DNA from: Marinobacterium jannaschii DSM 6295
GTDB lineage: Bacteria; Pseudomonadota; Gammaproteobacteria; Pseudomonadales; Balneatricaceae
Direction of reading: 5' to 3'
NCBI RefSeq assembly: GCF_000620085.1
Contig: NZ_JHVJ01000017.1
Location: forward strand, 137,008 to 201,007
Length of the DNA: 64,000 nt
The notes below the pieces were generated by a model. It worked only from the letters and a program-made list of their open reading frames with translations. It ran no database searches and was not told the DNA's origin. Below, one piece after another: positions 35,456 through 45,398 of the stretch; positions within the stretch are counted from its first letter, which is position 1, and every line of letters starts with the position of its first letter. A program made the translations under genes and the position numbers.

Positions 35456-36427
35456 ATGAAGCGCCTGACCCTGAGTCTTATTAGCGCATTTGCAGTGACC
35501 GGCTGCGTCAGCGGCGACGACCCGGACAGCTTCAGGGAATATGCACTGAAAGGCTCATACAGCGCGGCAATCTCCGACAAGGGTAACTACGCTGCGCTGG
35601 GTTCGTTCAACCACGGCGGCAGCCTGTGGCAACTGAGCAACCACGCCCGCAAATACAACTGGAACCACCAGGCCGGTGGCTTCAGTATCATCGCCGCCAC
35701 TGCGTTTTCTCCCGAAGAAACCTATGCCGTCACTGCGAACCAGCAGGACCTGGTGCTGTGGAACGTACTCAGCGGCCAGTCCGAAGGGTTCTGGAGCTCG
35801 CCGGCCGAAATCCTCGATATCGACCTGTCCCGCAACGGCGACTATGCCCTGCTGGGACTGGCGGATCATACGGCGGTTTACTTCGACGTTAAGAACGGCG
35901 GCGTGAAGAAGACCTTCCGCCATCAGGCCCGGGTGCGCAGCGTCGACCTGAGTGATGATGGCACCCTGGTGCTGACCGGGGACGATGAATACAAAGCCAG
36001 GCTGTGGGACCTGGAGAGCGGCCAGCCGCTACATGAGCTGAGCCTTGGGAATGTGGTCGACACCGTCGCACTGTCGCCCAATGGCCGTTACGCCTTCAGT
36101 TCCGGCAGCCTGGATAAGGCGGTTATCTGGGATACCAACAGTGGCAAGGTGCTGAAAACCCTGGCCAGTAACAACGACTGGTTTCCGAAACGGGTCAGCT
36201 ACCTCAGCGCCCGCTTCTCCGCCGACAGTAACAAGCTGCTGACGGGTACGGCGTCCGGACTGGTGCAGCTGTGGGATGTGCGCAAGGGAACCGAGTTACG
36301 GCGCTGGCGCGCTCATAAGCGGGATCAGTATGGTCCGGTCGATACCGGTGTCTATGCGGTAGGCTTTGCCACGGGTAAGAAATATTTCGCCCTCGGCTCC
36401 AACGGCATCATGAACGTACTGAAATAG
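35456..36427 (+). CDS. WD40-like beta-propeller lipoprotein
   Basis: The 323 residues begin with a lipoprotein signal (MKRLTLSLISAFAVTGC; lipidated Cys near 17), followed by about seven WD40-like blades. Recognisable blade ends are LVLWNVLSG, YKARLWDLESG, AVIWDTNSG and VQLWDVRKG. It should sit on the periplasmic face of a membrane and act as a protein-binding scaffold. No enzymatic motif is seen. The ATG at 35456 gives a canonical signal peptide; another at 35435 has a better-spaced AGGA and would add seven residues. Its position behind rsd suggests co-transcription, but no shared function is known. Confidence 0.82.
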   Translation: MKRLTLSLISAFAVTGCVSGDDPDSFREYALKGSYSAAISDKGNYAALGSFNHGGSLWQLSNHARKYNWNHQAGGFSIIAATAFSPEETYAVTANQQDLVLWNVLSGQSEGFWSSPAEILDIDLSRNGDYALLGLADHTAVYFDVKNGGVKKTFRHQARVRSVDLSDDGTLVLTGDDEYKARLWDLESGQPLHELSLGNVVDTVALSPNGRYAFSSGSLDKAVIWDTNSGKVLKTLASNNDWFPKRVSYLSARFSADSNKLLTGTASGLVQLWDVRKGTELRRWRAHKRDQYGPVDTGVYAVGFATGKKYFALGSNGIMNVLK

Positions 36428-36447
36428 CCCTGTCGCTGACAGCAGCA

Positions 36448-36477
36448 CAAAAAAACGGCCGCATCAGCGGCCGTTTC
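36448..36477. terminator. Terminator between the WD40-like lipoprotein and the FKBP gene
   Basis: AAAAAAACGGCCGC / GCGGCCGTTT with an ATCA loop lies between convergent genes. Confidence 0.88.
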
Positions 36478-36494
36478 AGTATCTGGGCGCCAGC

Positions 36495-37208
36495 TTATTC
36501 AGCTTTGGCCGCTTCCTCGGAAGGATTGATCTTCAGCAGCTCGACTTCGAACACCAGTGTTTCGTTCGGGCCGATCGCATTGCCCATGCCACCCGGTCCG
36601 TAGGCCAGTTCGGAAGGGATCACCAGGCGGCTCTTGCCACCCTCTTTCATTAACTGCAGACCTTCGGTCCAGCCCGGGATAACGCCGTTCAGCGGGAAGG
36701 ATACCGGCTCGCCACGGGAGTAAGAGCTGTCAAACTCCGTACCGTCCACCAGGGTACCGCGGTAGTGAACCTGTACCGTGTCGGTTACCGCCGGGCTGCT
36801 GCCTGCACCTGCGGTCAGCTCTTGGTACTGCAGACCGGAATCGGTGGTTTTGACGCCGTCTTTCTTACCGTTATCGGCCAGATAGGCCTGACCCTTCTCA
36901 AGGTTCTGCAGCGCCTGTTTGGCGAATGCCTGACGCTGTTCCTCGATCTTCTTCTGCTGGAATGCCTGCATCACACCCTGCACTTCTTCCTGGGTCAGCA
37001 GCGGCTTACCATCGCTGTAGACTGACTCGACACCGCGACGAAAGGCATCGGTATCCAGTTCCTTGAAGTCAACGCGCAGCTTTTCACCAAGGATCAGGCC
37101 CAGGCTGTAACTCAGCTTCTGTTCCTCACTCTTCAGCTCGTAGGCCATCGCAACAGGTGCGGTCAGTGCAGTCGCCGCCAGTGCAGCGGCCAGCATGATT
37201 TTTTTCAT
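36495..37208 (-). CDS. FKBP-type peptidyl-prolyl isomerase (Mip/FkpA-like), exported
   Basis: This 237-residue protein has a signal peptide (MKKIMLAAALAATALTAPVAMA), a helical dimerisation domain (about 28-120) and a C-terminal FKBP domain (about 140-230) with VHYRGTLVDGTEFDSSY, PLNGVIPGWTEGLQLM and IPSELAYG. It is a periplasmic folding catalyst and chaperone of the FkpA/Mip/FklB group. I leave the symbol open because these three are hard to separate by eye. The gene is transcribed alone, and the last ten residues are Glu/Ala-rich. Confidence 0.93.
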   Translation of the reverse strand: MKKIMLAAALAATALTAPVAMAYELKSEEQKLSYSLGLILGEKLRVDFKELDTDAFRRGVESVYSDGKPLLTQEEVQGVMQAFQQKKIEEQRQAFAKQALQNLEKGQAYLADNGKKDGVKTTDSGLQYQELTAGAGSSPAVTDTVQVHYRGTLVDGTEFDSSYSRGEPVSFPLNGVIPGWTEGLQLMKEGGKSRLVIPSELAYGPGGMGNAIGPNETLVFEVELLKINPSEEAAKAE

Positions 37209-37275
37209 GATCGGATCCTTGTCAAAATGTCCGGAAATATAGGCTGTTAGTTAGTAGCCAATAGATCAATAAAGT

Positions 37276-37785
37276 TCATTTCCCTGCTGCATTCAGCGCA
37301 TCAGGCCAGTTTTCCGGCACCGCATCCGCTGCATTCAGCACAACCTTAATGTCCGCCAGCATAGCATGATCCATCGGGATGCCTGCATCGCAGAGGTAAT
37401 TTTTGATGTTTTTTGCCGCCAGCCCGATCCCCGGCTGTATCGGCAGGGCTTCGGCACTGGCATGCAACAATGCCAGCTCGACCTGTTCGCAGGCCAGTTC
37501 GGCCTGGCGCAGCGCCTTATAACAGGGCTGATAGCCCTCATCCTGCTGCCGTGCCCGTACCTGATAGCGCAGCGCCCGCAGCGGATGGGTAATCTGCTGC
37601 TGCCAGTGCAATGCGTCCGCGCCGCATGCCCCCTGCAGCAACCGTCCCTGCTCTCCCAGCCAGCAGCAGAACAGCAAGCGGTTGATACTTAAACCCTGCT
37701 GCTGCAATGACAGACAGGCCGCGGTCACCCCGGGCCGGGCATAAAGATCCAGTGCATAGTCCCAGAGTGCGTTTTGTAGTTGCAT
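37276..37785 (-). CDS. TIGR02444/DUF2390 family protein
   Basis: The 169 residues open with LWDYALDLYARPGVTAACLSLQQQGLSINRLLFCCWL, the hallmark of the TIGR02444 (DUF2390) family found beside yheS in several gammaproteobacteria. The protein is predicted cytosolic and mostly helical. No function is known. It is divergent from yheS, whose start is 22 bases away, so each promoter must overlap the other gene's 5' end. Confidence 0.85.
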   Translation of the reverse strand: MQLQNALWDYALDLYARPGVTAACLSLQQQGLSINRLLFCCWLGEQGRLLQGACGADALHWQQQITHPLRALRYQVRARQQDEGYQPCYKALRQAELACEQVELALLHASAEALPIQPGIGLAAKNIKNYLCDAGIPMDHAMLADIKVVLNAADAVPENWPDALNAAGK

Positions 37786-37807
37786 GGCTGTGATAAAATC
37801 CGTCGCT

Positions 37808-39724
37808 ATGATTCAGTTACAGCAGCTTAGCTTACAACGCGGCACCCAGGTGCTGCTAGACCAGGCCGACCTAACCATCCATTCCAACTGGAAGGTCGGC
37901 CTGGTGGGTGCCAACGGGGTTGGCAAATCCTCATTATTCAAACTGATACTGGGCGAGTTACATCCGGATCAGGGTGACCTGCAACTGCCTGCCGGCCTGC
38001 GTATCGCGCATATGGCCCAGGAAGTACATGGCAGCGACCGCACGGCACTGGACTATGTGCTGGACGGCGATCACACCCTGCGTCAGGTACAGCAGGCGCT
38101 GGCCGTTGCCGAAGCCCGCGAAGACCATCACCGGGCCGCCGAACTGCATGCCGAGCTGGATAACCTGCACGGCTATACGGCCGAGTCCCGCGCCCAGCAG
38201 TTACTGGCCGGGCTGGGCTTTGCCAATGGCGATGACCGGCGCCCGGTATCCGATTTCTCCGGCGGCTGGCGTATCCGCCTTAACCTCGCGCAGGCCCTGA
38301 TGTGCCCGTCTGACCTGCTCTTGCTGGATGAGCCCACCAACCACCTGGACCTCGATGCCACCGTCTGGCTGGAACAATGGCTGCGCGCTTATCAGGGCAC
38401 CATCGTCCTGATCTCCCATGACCGGGATTTCCTCGACAATGTCACCGGCCATATCGTCCACTTCTACAACCAGAAACTGGATATCTATAAGGGTAATTAC
38501 TCCCAGTTCGAAGTGATGCGCGCCCAGCGCCTGGCCCAGCAACAGGCGGCATTTGAGAAACAGCAGGTCCGCATCGGCGAGATAGAGAACTTCGTCCGTC
38601 GCTTCCGCGCCAAGGCTACCAAGGCCAAGCAGGCCCAGAGCCGGCTGAAAGAGCTGGAGCGGATGGAGAAGATCGCCCCGGCCCATGTCGACAGCCCGTT
38701 CAGCTTCAGCTTCCATACCTCGGAAAGCGTCTCCAACCCACTGTTGCAGATTCGCGAATCCGAACTGGGCTACAGCGACAAGGCGATCCTCAGCGGCATC
38801 TCCCTCAGTCTGGTTCCCGGTGCCCGGATCGGCTTACTGGGCCCCAACGGTGCCGGTAAGTCCACCCTGATCAAATCGCTGGTGGGCGACCTGCCACTGC
38901 GCTGTGGCGAACGCCGCGGCGGCGAACACCTGAAGGTGGGCTACTTTGCCCAGCACCAGCTTGAGGCTCTGGATCTGGATGCCTCGCCGCTGCTGCATAT
39001 CCAGCGCCTGTCGCCGCAGGCATCGGATCAGGAGGTACGTAACTACCTCGGTAGCTTTGGCTTTATCGGGGATGATGCACTGGAACCGGTACGGCGTTTC
39101 TCCGGCGGCGAGAAGGCCCGGGTTGCGCTGGCGCTGATCGCCTGGCAGAAGCCCAATCTGCTGCTGATGGACGAACCGACCAACCATCTGGATCTGGAAG
39201 TCTGCCATGCCCTGACCATGGCGCTGCAGTCCTTTGAAGGTGCACTGATTCTGGTCTCCCATGACCGCCACCTGTTGCGCAATACCGTGGATGAATTCCT
39301 GCTGGTCGCCAACGGCCGGGTTGAGCCTTTCAATGGCGACCTGGATGACTATCAGAGCTGGCTGATGGAACAGCGTCGCCAGCAGCAGGCCCAGGCGGAG
39401 CCGGCAGAACGCGAAAACCGTTCCCAGAGCGCCGCCGAGCGTAAGGAAGCCAAGCGCATTGCGGCGCAAAAGCGCAACCAGCTGCGACCGCTGAAGAAAA
39501 AGCTGGAAAAGCTGGAGCAGCAGCTGGAGCAACAGCTGGAACAGTTAACCGAAGTGGAAGCCCGGCTGTCGGATAATGACATCTATGAGGATGCCCGTAA
39601 GGAACAGCTGAAACAGTTGCTGCAGCAGCAGGCCAGCCTGAAACAGCAGAGCGGCGAAACCGAAGAGCAGTGGCTGGAAGCCCAGGAAGAGCTGGAGGCA
39701 CTGGAAGCCGAGCTGGAGCTGTAA
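37808..39724 (+). CDS. yheS: ABC-F ATPase YheS
   Basis: The 638 residues carry two ABC domains without membrane segments: Walker A GANGVGKSS near 34 and GPNGAGKST near 345, signatures FSGGWRIRLNLAQAL and FSGGEKARVALALI, and two LLMDEPTNHLDL-type Walker B motifs. The linker between them is the P-site tRNA interaction region, and a Gln/Glu-rich coiled coil ends the protein (about 530-636). ABC-F proteins such as YheS act on ribosomes to relieve stalling. The ATG at 37808 gives the E. coli length (637); the frame is open eight codons further. Confidence 0.95.
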   Translation: MIQLQQLSLQRGTQVLLDQADLTIHSNWKVGLVGANGVGKSSLFKLILGELHPDQGDLQLPAGLRIAHMAQEVHGSDRTALDYVLDGDHTLRQVQQALAVAEAREDHHRAAELHAELDNLHGYTAESRAQQLLAGLGFANGDDRRPVSDFSGGWRIRLNLAQALMCPSDLLLLDEPTNHLDLDATVWLEQWLRAYQGTIVLISHDRDFLDNVTGHIVHFYNQKLDIYKGNYSQFEVMRAQRLAQQQAAFEKQQVRIGEIENFVRRFRAKATKAKQAQSRLKELERMEKIAPAHVDSPFSFSFHTSESVSNPLLQIRESELGYSDKAILSGISLSLVPGARIGLLGPNGAGKSTLIKSLVGDLPLRCGERRGGEHLKVGYFAQHQLEALDLDASPLLHIQRLSPQASDQEVRNYLGSFGFIGDDALEPVRRFSGGEKARVALALIAWQKPNLLLMDEPTNHLDLEVCHALTMALQSFEGALILVSHDRHLLRNTVDEFLLVANGRVEPFNGDLDDYQSWLMEQRRQQQAQAEPAERENRSQSAAERKEAKRIAAQKRNQLRPLKKKLEKLEQQLEQQLEQLTEVEARLSDNDIYEDARKEQLKQLLQQQASLKQQSGETEEQWLEAQEELEALEAELEL

Positions 39725-39742
39725 CCCTGGCCAGGGCCAAAC

Positions 39743-39773
39743 GAAAAAGGGCTGCCCGATGGCAGCCCTTTTC
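39743..39773. terminator. Terminator between yheS and the HDOD gene
   Basis: GAAAAAGGGCTGCC / GGCAGCCCTTTTC with a CGAT loop lies between convergent genes. Confidence 0.9.
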
Positions 39774-39789
39774 TGTTCAGTCACAGGGA

Positions 39790-41109
39790 TCAACTGTCGA
39801 GGCGGCTATTGGCCAGCGTCTCGGTCAGGTCACGGATCGCCTCATCCTCGGACAGCAGGCCATCCAGCATCTTATATACCCGCTTAGCATCCAGCCCCAG
39901 CTCCTCAAACAGTTCATCTGCCAGCGGTTCCAGCGGGCCGTCACTCAGGCCTTTGTCACGTAATAAGCGACTAGCCAGGTACAGCAGGCGCTCATAGGGA
40001 CTGTATTCACCTTCCGGGTTGATACAGTGCTGATAGCGGATCGCGTCACAGACATCATCCGGCAGCGACCAGTTGGACAGCAGCCAGCCTCCGATCTGCT
40101 CCCGGGTCACATTCAGGATCTGTTGCTCCACCACCCAGCTGTTGATATGCGGGTTGGCTTCGATATAACGCGACAGCAGGGCAAACTGAGGCGGGAACAG
40201 GTACGCCAGCACCAGATAACCGAAGTTGTGCAGCAATCCGGACAGGTAGGCCAGGCCTGGACGCGGGCGCTTGGACGGCGGCATCATCCGGCACAGTTTC
40301 TCTGTCAGGGTCGCGGTATAGACGGCCTGAAGCCAGTATGGCGTACCGCCGCGCGGGCCTTCATCAGGCACATCCAGCATCTGCCCCAGCGCAGTACCCA
40401 GGGTCATATTAACCACCAGCTCGAAGCCCAGCACCCGCATCACGGCATCATCAATCGAGTCGATCTCACCCGGTGCCGCATAGTACGGCGATGCTGCCCA
40501 GCTCATCACCTGCGCCGCCAGGCTCGGGTCCAGGCGCACCACCGCCAGCAGATCATCGACTTCGGCATCCGGATCGGAACGCAGCACCACGATCTTCTGC
40601 AGCGTGGTCGGCAGGGATGGCAGGTTCAGGGTATCTTCCAGCCGCTGTTTAACCCGCAGCGCAGTGAACTTCTCCACTGCGTGACAGATCAGCTCTTCAT
40701 CACTGCCCTGAGGCTGACCGGCTCGGATCTGGTCGGTCGACAGGCCCAGTTCGCAGCGCTCGGCACTGCGGCACCAGTTGCTATGGGCACGGAAATTCAG
40801 CGCGGAGAACGGTTCGAAAACAGCGATATCGCCAATATCGGCACAGCGGGGATCGATCAGCATCGGTAGCGACAGCAGCTTGCGCTGGCCGGTCTGCTGC
40901 CGCAGCCCTTCCTGGCCAAAGAAACGCCGCGCATCATCTGTCCTGACAGGCTGCAGGCTACGACCGGTCTGCTTCCAGACTGCAGCCAGGTTCAGTAACG
41001 CGGCCTGAGGCAGCAATGCCAGCATTTTTCCCTGTGAATCATGCAACAGCACCAGCCTGACGCTGTCATCACCGCAGGTTGCAGCAGGTTTCTGAACGCC
41101 TACAGACAA
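39790..41109 (-). CDS. HDOD signalling protein with YbaK-like N-terminal domain
   Basis: The 439 residues have an N-terminal part (about 15-140) resembling the YbaK/ProX aminoacyl-tRNA editing fold, then an HDOD domain (about 155-365) with LPSLPTTLQKIVVLRSDPDAEVDDLLAVVRLDPSLAAQVM and GLLHNFGYLVLAYLFP. HDOD domains are non-catalytic relatives of HD phosphohydrolases and act in signalling. The deacylase-like domain may be a sensor, but this is inference. The start is a TTG at 41109 with GAGGGAG ahead. It lies downstream of spoT on the same strand, 156 bases away. Confidence 0.8.
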   Translation of the reverse strand: MSVGVQKPAATCGDDSVRLVLLHDSQGKMLALLPQAALLNLAAVWKQTGRSLQPVRTDDARRFFGQEGLRQQTGQRKLLSLPMLIDPRCADIGDIAVFEPFSALNFRAHSNWCRSAERCELGLSTDQIRAGQPQGSDEELICHAVEKFTALRVKQRLEDTLNLPSLPTTLQKIVVLRSDPDAEVDDLLAVVRLDPSLAAQVMSWAASPYYAAPGEIDSIDDAVMRVLGFELVVNMTLGTALGQMLDVPDEGPRGGTPYWLQAVYTATLTEKLCRMMPPSKRPRPGLAYLSGLLHNFGYLVLAYLFPPQFALLSRYIEANPHINSWVVEQQILNVTREQIGGWLLSNWSLPDDVCDAIRYQHCINPEGEYSPYERLLYLASRLLRDKGLSDGPLEPLADELFEELGLDAKRVYKMLDGLLSEDEAIRDLTETLANSRLDS

Positions 41110-41265
41110 TTTCCCAACTCCCTCATATTACCCTGTCGGACGAACCTCCATAGAGGCAGGTTCATGTATTCGAGTCTCAGCCCTTTCGGCGCTGATCACT
41201 TTGTATCGGCAGGACTGTATCGAAATAGAGCAAATATTTCATGAATATTTACTCAATAAATTTAA

Positions 41266-43386
41266 CTACTGGCGTACCAGCTTATTCACGGTCTTCAGCA
41301 CACGCAGCTTTTTCATCACCCGCGCCAGGTGGATACGGTCGCTGACGGTAAGCTCCATATGCACTGTTGCCAGCTGGCCTTCATGCTCGCCGATATCGAT
41401 CTGCAATACATCAGCGCCCATTTTAGCCGCCGTCGTCGCCAGCTCCGCAATGATGCCCCGGTGTGATTCCACTTCGAGGTCCAGATTGACCAGAAACTCC
41501 TCGCTGATCTCTTCAGACCACTCCAGCAGGATACATTTTTCCGGGTTATCGCGCAGGTAACCGATATTGCGGCAGCTGCTACGGTGGATGACCAGCCCTT
41601 TTCCGGTGCTGATATGGCCGGTAATCAGGTCCCCCGGCACAGGACGGCAGCACTTGGCATACTGCAGCACCATCCCTTCAGTGCCGCGAATCGACAGCGG
41701 CTTGTCACTGCTGTTTTTAACCCGTTCGGTTTCATCGGTGTCCGGACGCAGCCGGCGCGCCACCACATAGGCCATACGGTTGCCCATGCCGATATCTTCC
41801 AGCAGATCGTCCAGGTTTTTCAGATCGGCTTCTAGCAGTAACTGTTCCAGTTTAGACGCATCCAGGTCGTTTAAAGAGGCATTGTAGTTACTGAGAGACT
41901 GGCTCAGCAGGCGGCGACCCAGGTCAATCGACTCGTGGCGCTGCTGATTCTTCAGGTAGTGACGGATCGCAGTCCGTGCCTTACCGGTGACGACAAAGTT
42001 GAGCCAGGCCATATTCGGGCGAGCACTTGGCGTGGTGATGATCTCGACAGTCTGGCCGTTCTCCAGCGGCTGGGACAGCGGTGCCAGACGGCGATCAATT
42101 CGACAGGAAACACAGGAGTTGCCGATATCGGTATGCACGGCGTAGGCAAAGTCTACCGGCGTGGCGCCATTCGGCAGTTCCAGAATCCGCCCTTTCGGAG
42201 TGAAGACATAGACCTCATCCGGGAACAGGTCTTTTTTCACATTCTCGATAAACTCCATCGAGTTACCGGCCCGCTTCTGCATCTCCAGCAGCCCCTGCAC
42301 CCATTTACGCGCACGGTTATAGGAGCTTTCGGCACTTTCGGAGTTGTCTTTACCCACCGCTTTATAGTGGCTGTGTTCGGCAATCCCCTGATTGGCGACC
42401 GCGTCCATCTCCTTGGTGCGGATCTGCACTTCAATGGTGATATCACGGGCACCGAACAGGTCGGTATGCAGCGACTGATAGCCGTTGGACTTGGGGATCG
42501 CAATGTAATCCTTAAAGCGCCCCGGCACCGGCTTATAGAGATTGTGCACCGCACCCAGAATACGGTAGCAGTCATCGACCGTATCGGTAACGATCCGGAA
42601 GGCAAACACATCCATGATCTCGGCGAAGGACTTACGCTGTTCCTTCATCTTGCGGTAGATACTGCAGAGGTGTTTCTCACGTCCGGTAACCACTCCCGGA
42701 CGGCCCTCCTGCTGTAGCCGCTTCTGGATGGTTTCCTCAATACTGGCGACGATATCCTTGCGCTGTCCGCGGGCCTGTATCACCGCACGGCGGATATATT
42801 TGGCGCGCATCGGATAGTGGGACTGAAACGCCAGTTCTTCCAGTTCGACCTGCAGGTCACGCATCCCCAGCCGGGCAGCGATCGGTGCGTAGATATCCAG
42901 GGTCTCGCGGGCAATACGGCGCTGCTTATCCGGCCGCATCGCACCCAGGGTGCGCATGTTATGCAGGCGGTCCGCCAGCTTGACCAGAATGACGCGGATA
43001 TCTTCCGCCATCGCCAGCACCATCTTCTGGAAGTTGCTGGCCTGGGCTTCGGCCTTGGTCTCAAACTCCAGATGCGTCAGCTTGGAGACACCATCCACTA
43101 TGTCCGCTACCGCTTCGCCGAACTGGGACTCCAGTCCCTCATAGGTGATCTCGGTATCTTCGATAACGTCATGCAGCATGGCGGCCATCAGGCTCTGATG
43201 GTCCATATGCATACCGGCCAGCACATTCGCTGCGGCCAGGGGGTGGGTTACATAGGGTTCGCCGCTCTTACGACGTTGGCCGTCGTGCGCCTGTTCGGCG
43301 TAGAAATAGGCACGACGCACCTGCTGAATCTGTGGTTGATCCAGGTACTCGGTAAGTCGTTCGGAAAGTGCGTCGATGGTCGGCAT
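41266..43386 (-). CDS. spoT: Bifunctional (p)ppGpp synthase/hydrolase
   Basis: This 706-residue stringent-response enzyme has an N-terminal HD hydrolase domain (HDVIEDT near 72), a RelA/SpoT synthase domain (about 235-350, with YRILGAVHNLYKPVPGRFKDYIAIPKSNGYQSLHT), a TGS domain (about 385-445) and a C-terminal ACT domain. Keeping the HD motif marks it as SpoT rather than RelA. The ATG at 43386 is the second of two adjacent ATGs behind AAGGAGG; an ATG six codons upstream is open but has no ribosome site. Upstream rpoZ and gmk are in the order usual for gammaproteobacteria. Confidence 0.95.
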   Translation of the reverse strand: MPTIDALSERLTEYLDQPQIQQVRRAYFYAEQAHDGQRRKSGEPYVTHPLAAANVLAGMHMDHQSLMAAMLHDVIEDTEITYEGLESQFGEAVADIVDGVSKLTHLEFETKAEAQASNFQKMVLAMAEDIRVILVKLADRLHNMRTLGAMRPDKQRRIARETLDIYAPIAARLGMRDLQVELEELAFQSHYPMRAKYIRRAVIQARGQRKDIVASIEETIQKRLQQEGRPGVVTGREKHLCSIYRKMKEQRKSFAEIMDVFAFRIVTDTVDDCYRILGAVHNLYKPVPGRFKDYIAIPKSNGYQSLHTDLFGARDITIEVQIRTKEMDAVANQGIAEHSHYKAVGKDNSESAESSYNRARKWVQGLLEMQKRAGNSMEFIENVKKDLFPDEVYVFTPKGRILELPNGATPVDFAYAVHTDIGNSCVSCRIDRRLAPLSQPLENGQTVEIITTPSARPNMAWLNFVVTGKARTAIRHYLKNQQRHESIDLGRRLLSQSLSNYNASLNDLDASKLEQLLLEADLKNLDDLLEDIGMGNRMAYVVARRLRPDTDETERVKNSSDKPLSIRGTEGMVLQYAKCCRPVPGDLITGHISTGKGLVIHRSSCRNIGYLRDNPEKCILLEWSEEISEEFLVNLDLEVESHRGIIAELATTAAKMGADVLQIDIGEHEGQLATVHMELTVSDRIHLARVMKKLRVLKTVNKLVRQ

Positions 43387-43526
43387 CATCCCTCCTTCAT
43401 CCAAAGAAGCCTGAGTGAATACTGAGAATTCAGTAACGACTGCTCAGACTTCCGGGCAACCAACGTGGCTGCGATAACTGCCAGATATCAGGAATGATGC
43501 CGCATAAAGCGAGGTGGGGGAAGCGC

Positions 43527-43739
43527 TTAATCTTCTTCGATTTCGTCCAGTACGGTTTTATCGCAATGGCCTTCAGCAATTTCACGCAGCGCAACAACGG
43601 TTGGCTTATCATTTTCCCACTCTACCTTTGGCTCTTTGCCACCGGTAGCCAGCTGACGGGCACGCTTGGAAGCGACCAGTACCAGCTCAAAACGGTTGTC
43701 CACGTTTTCCAGACAATCTTCTACAGTTACGCGAGCCAT
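43527..43739 (-). CDS. rpoZ: RNA polymerase omega subunit
   Basis: The 70 residues begin [20 protein letters not shown], the omega signature, and include the SKRARQL block. Omega helps assemble RNA polymerase and forms one ppGpp site, so its place ahead of spoT is functionally sensible. The ATG at 43739 follows GAGGTC; the frame is open 18 codons further but those residues are not part of the family. The acidic C-terminus ends DEIEED. Confidence 0.96.
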   Translation of the reverse strand: MARVTVEDCLENVDNRFELVLVASKRARQLATGGKEPKVEWENDKPTVVALREIAEGHCDKTVLDEIEED

Positions 43740-43811
43740 GATGACCTCAATTAAGCAGGGGGGTTTAAAATGACCGGGCAGTTTACCGGTCAAAATTTAA
43801 TCTTACAAGGA

Positions 43812-44432
<621 letters not shown>

Positions 44433-44597
44433 TTACTCGGTACTTGCAGTCCGGCCGTTGCTGACGGCGGACTGATATCAATATTGGGACAGATCCGGAA
44501 TCTGATCTTTTGGCTTTGGCGACCATTTTAACCTACCTACCACACAATTCACGCCGAATTTATCAGACGTCGCCAACCCTCACCGATTACCGGCGCG

Positions 44598-45398
44598 TTA
44601 ACCGAGCTGATACTGCCAGCCATCCGGGCTGCGCCGGAAATGGTTCCGGCAGACCTGGCTAAAACGCTGCCCGTCCCACTCCAGCTGCTCCAGCATCAGC
44701 TGTTGGCGGTCCCCCCGGATCATATTGAAACTGTTCGGTTGCCCTTCAATCAGCCGGCGCGATACGGTGGTACCTGCATGCGACACAATGATCCCCTGCA
44801 ACAGCTGCACATAGGCCAGGTGAATATGTCCGCCCAGCACCAGATCCACACCGCTGGCCTGAAAGGCTTCCATTGCGCTGTCCCGGCCGCCGATCAGGTT
44901 ACGCTTCTGGCGTGAATCCGGCAGCCAGAAGGGATGATGCGCCACCACGATACGCAGATGATCTTCGGGTACCTCACTAAGCACTTCCCGGATCGAGGCC
45001 ACCTGCTGCTGATTGATACGTCCACGCGACCAGTCCAGATAGAAACCCAGTCGCCGCGCCGTATTGATTCCTGCCGCAGTCACCCCTTTACAATGCATGA
45101 CCGGCTCCAGTTCCTCGGATACGTAATAGCGCCACTTGCGCCAGGGATAGAGGAATCGCTCGGCCAGCCGGTGTGCCGACAGATCATGATTGCCGGGAAT
45201 AATCATATAGGGTTGTTCGAGGCGGCTGAGAAACTCACGGGCAGCCTGAAACTCCCGTCGCCTGGCGCGCTGCGTCAGGTCTCCGCTGATTATAATCATA
45301 TCCGGCTGTTCTGCCGCCAGCGCCTCAAGCAATGCCCCCACCAGCACCGAACGGGCACGGCCGAAATGCAGATCGGACAGATGAGCAATGCAGGTCAT
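44598..45398 (-). CDS. Calcineurin-like metallophosphoesterase
   Basis: The 266 residues carry all the metal motifs of the family: DLHFG near 9, SGDLTQ near 38, PGNHDLS near 67, AHHPFW near 153 and GGHIHLAY near 194. This pattern fits CpdA-like and related phosphodiesterases. The substrate cannot be assigned from sequence. Its ATG overlaps the stop of the diacylglycerol-kinase-family gene by four bases, so the two are probably translated together and may act in the same lipid or nucleotide pathway. Confidence 0.9.
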   Translation of the reverse strand: MTCIAHLSDLHFGRARSVLVGALLEALAAEQPDMIIISGDLTQRARRREFQAAREFLSRLEQPYMIIPGNHDLSAHRLAERFLYPWRKWRYYVSEELEPVMHCKGVTAAGINTARRLGFYLDWSRGRINQQQVASIREVLSEVPEDHLRIVVAHHPFWLPDSRQKRNLIGGRDSAMEAFQASGVDLVLGGHIHLAYVQLLQGIIVSHAGTTVSRRLIEGQPNSFNMIRGDRQQLMLEQLEWDGQRFSQVCRNHFRRSPDGWQYQLG

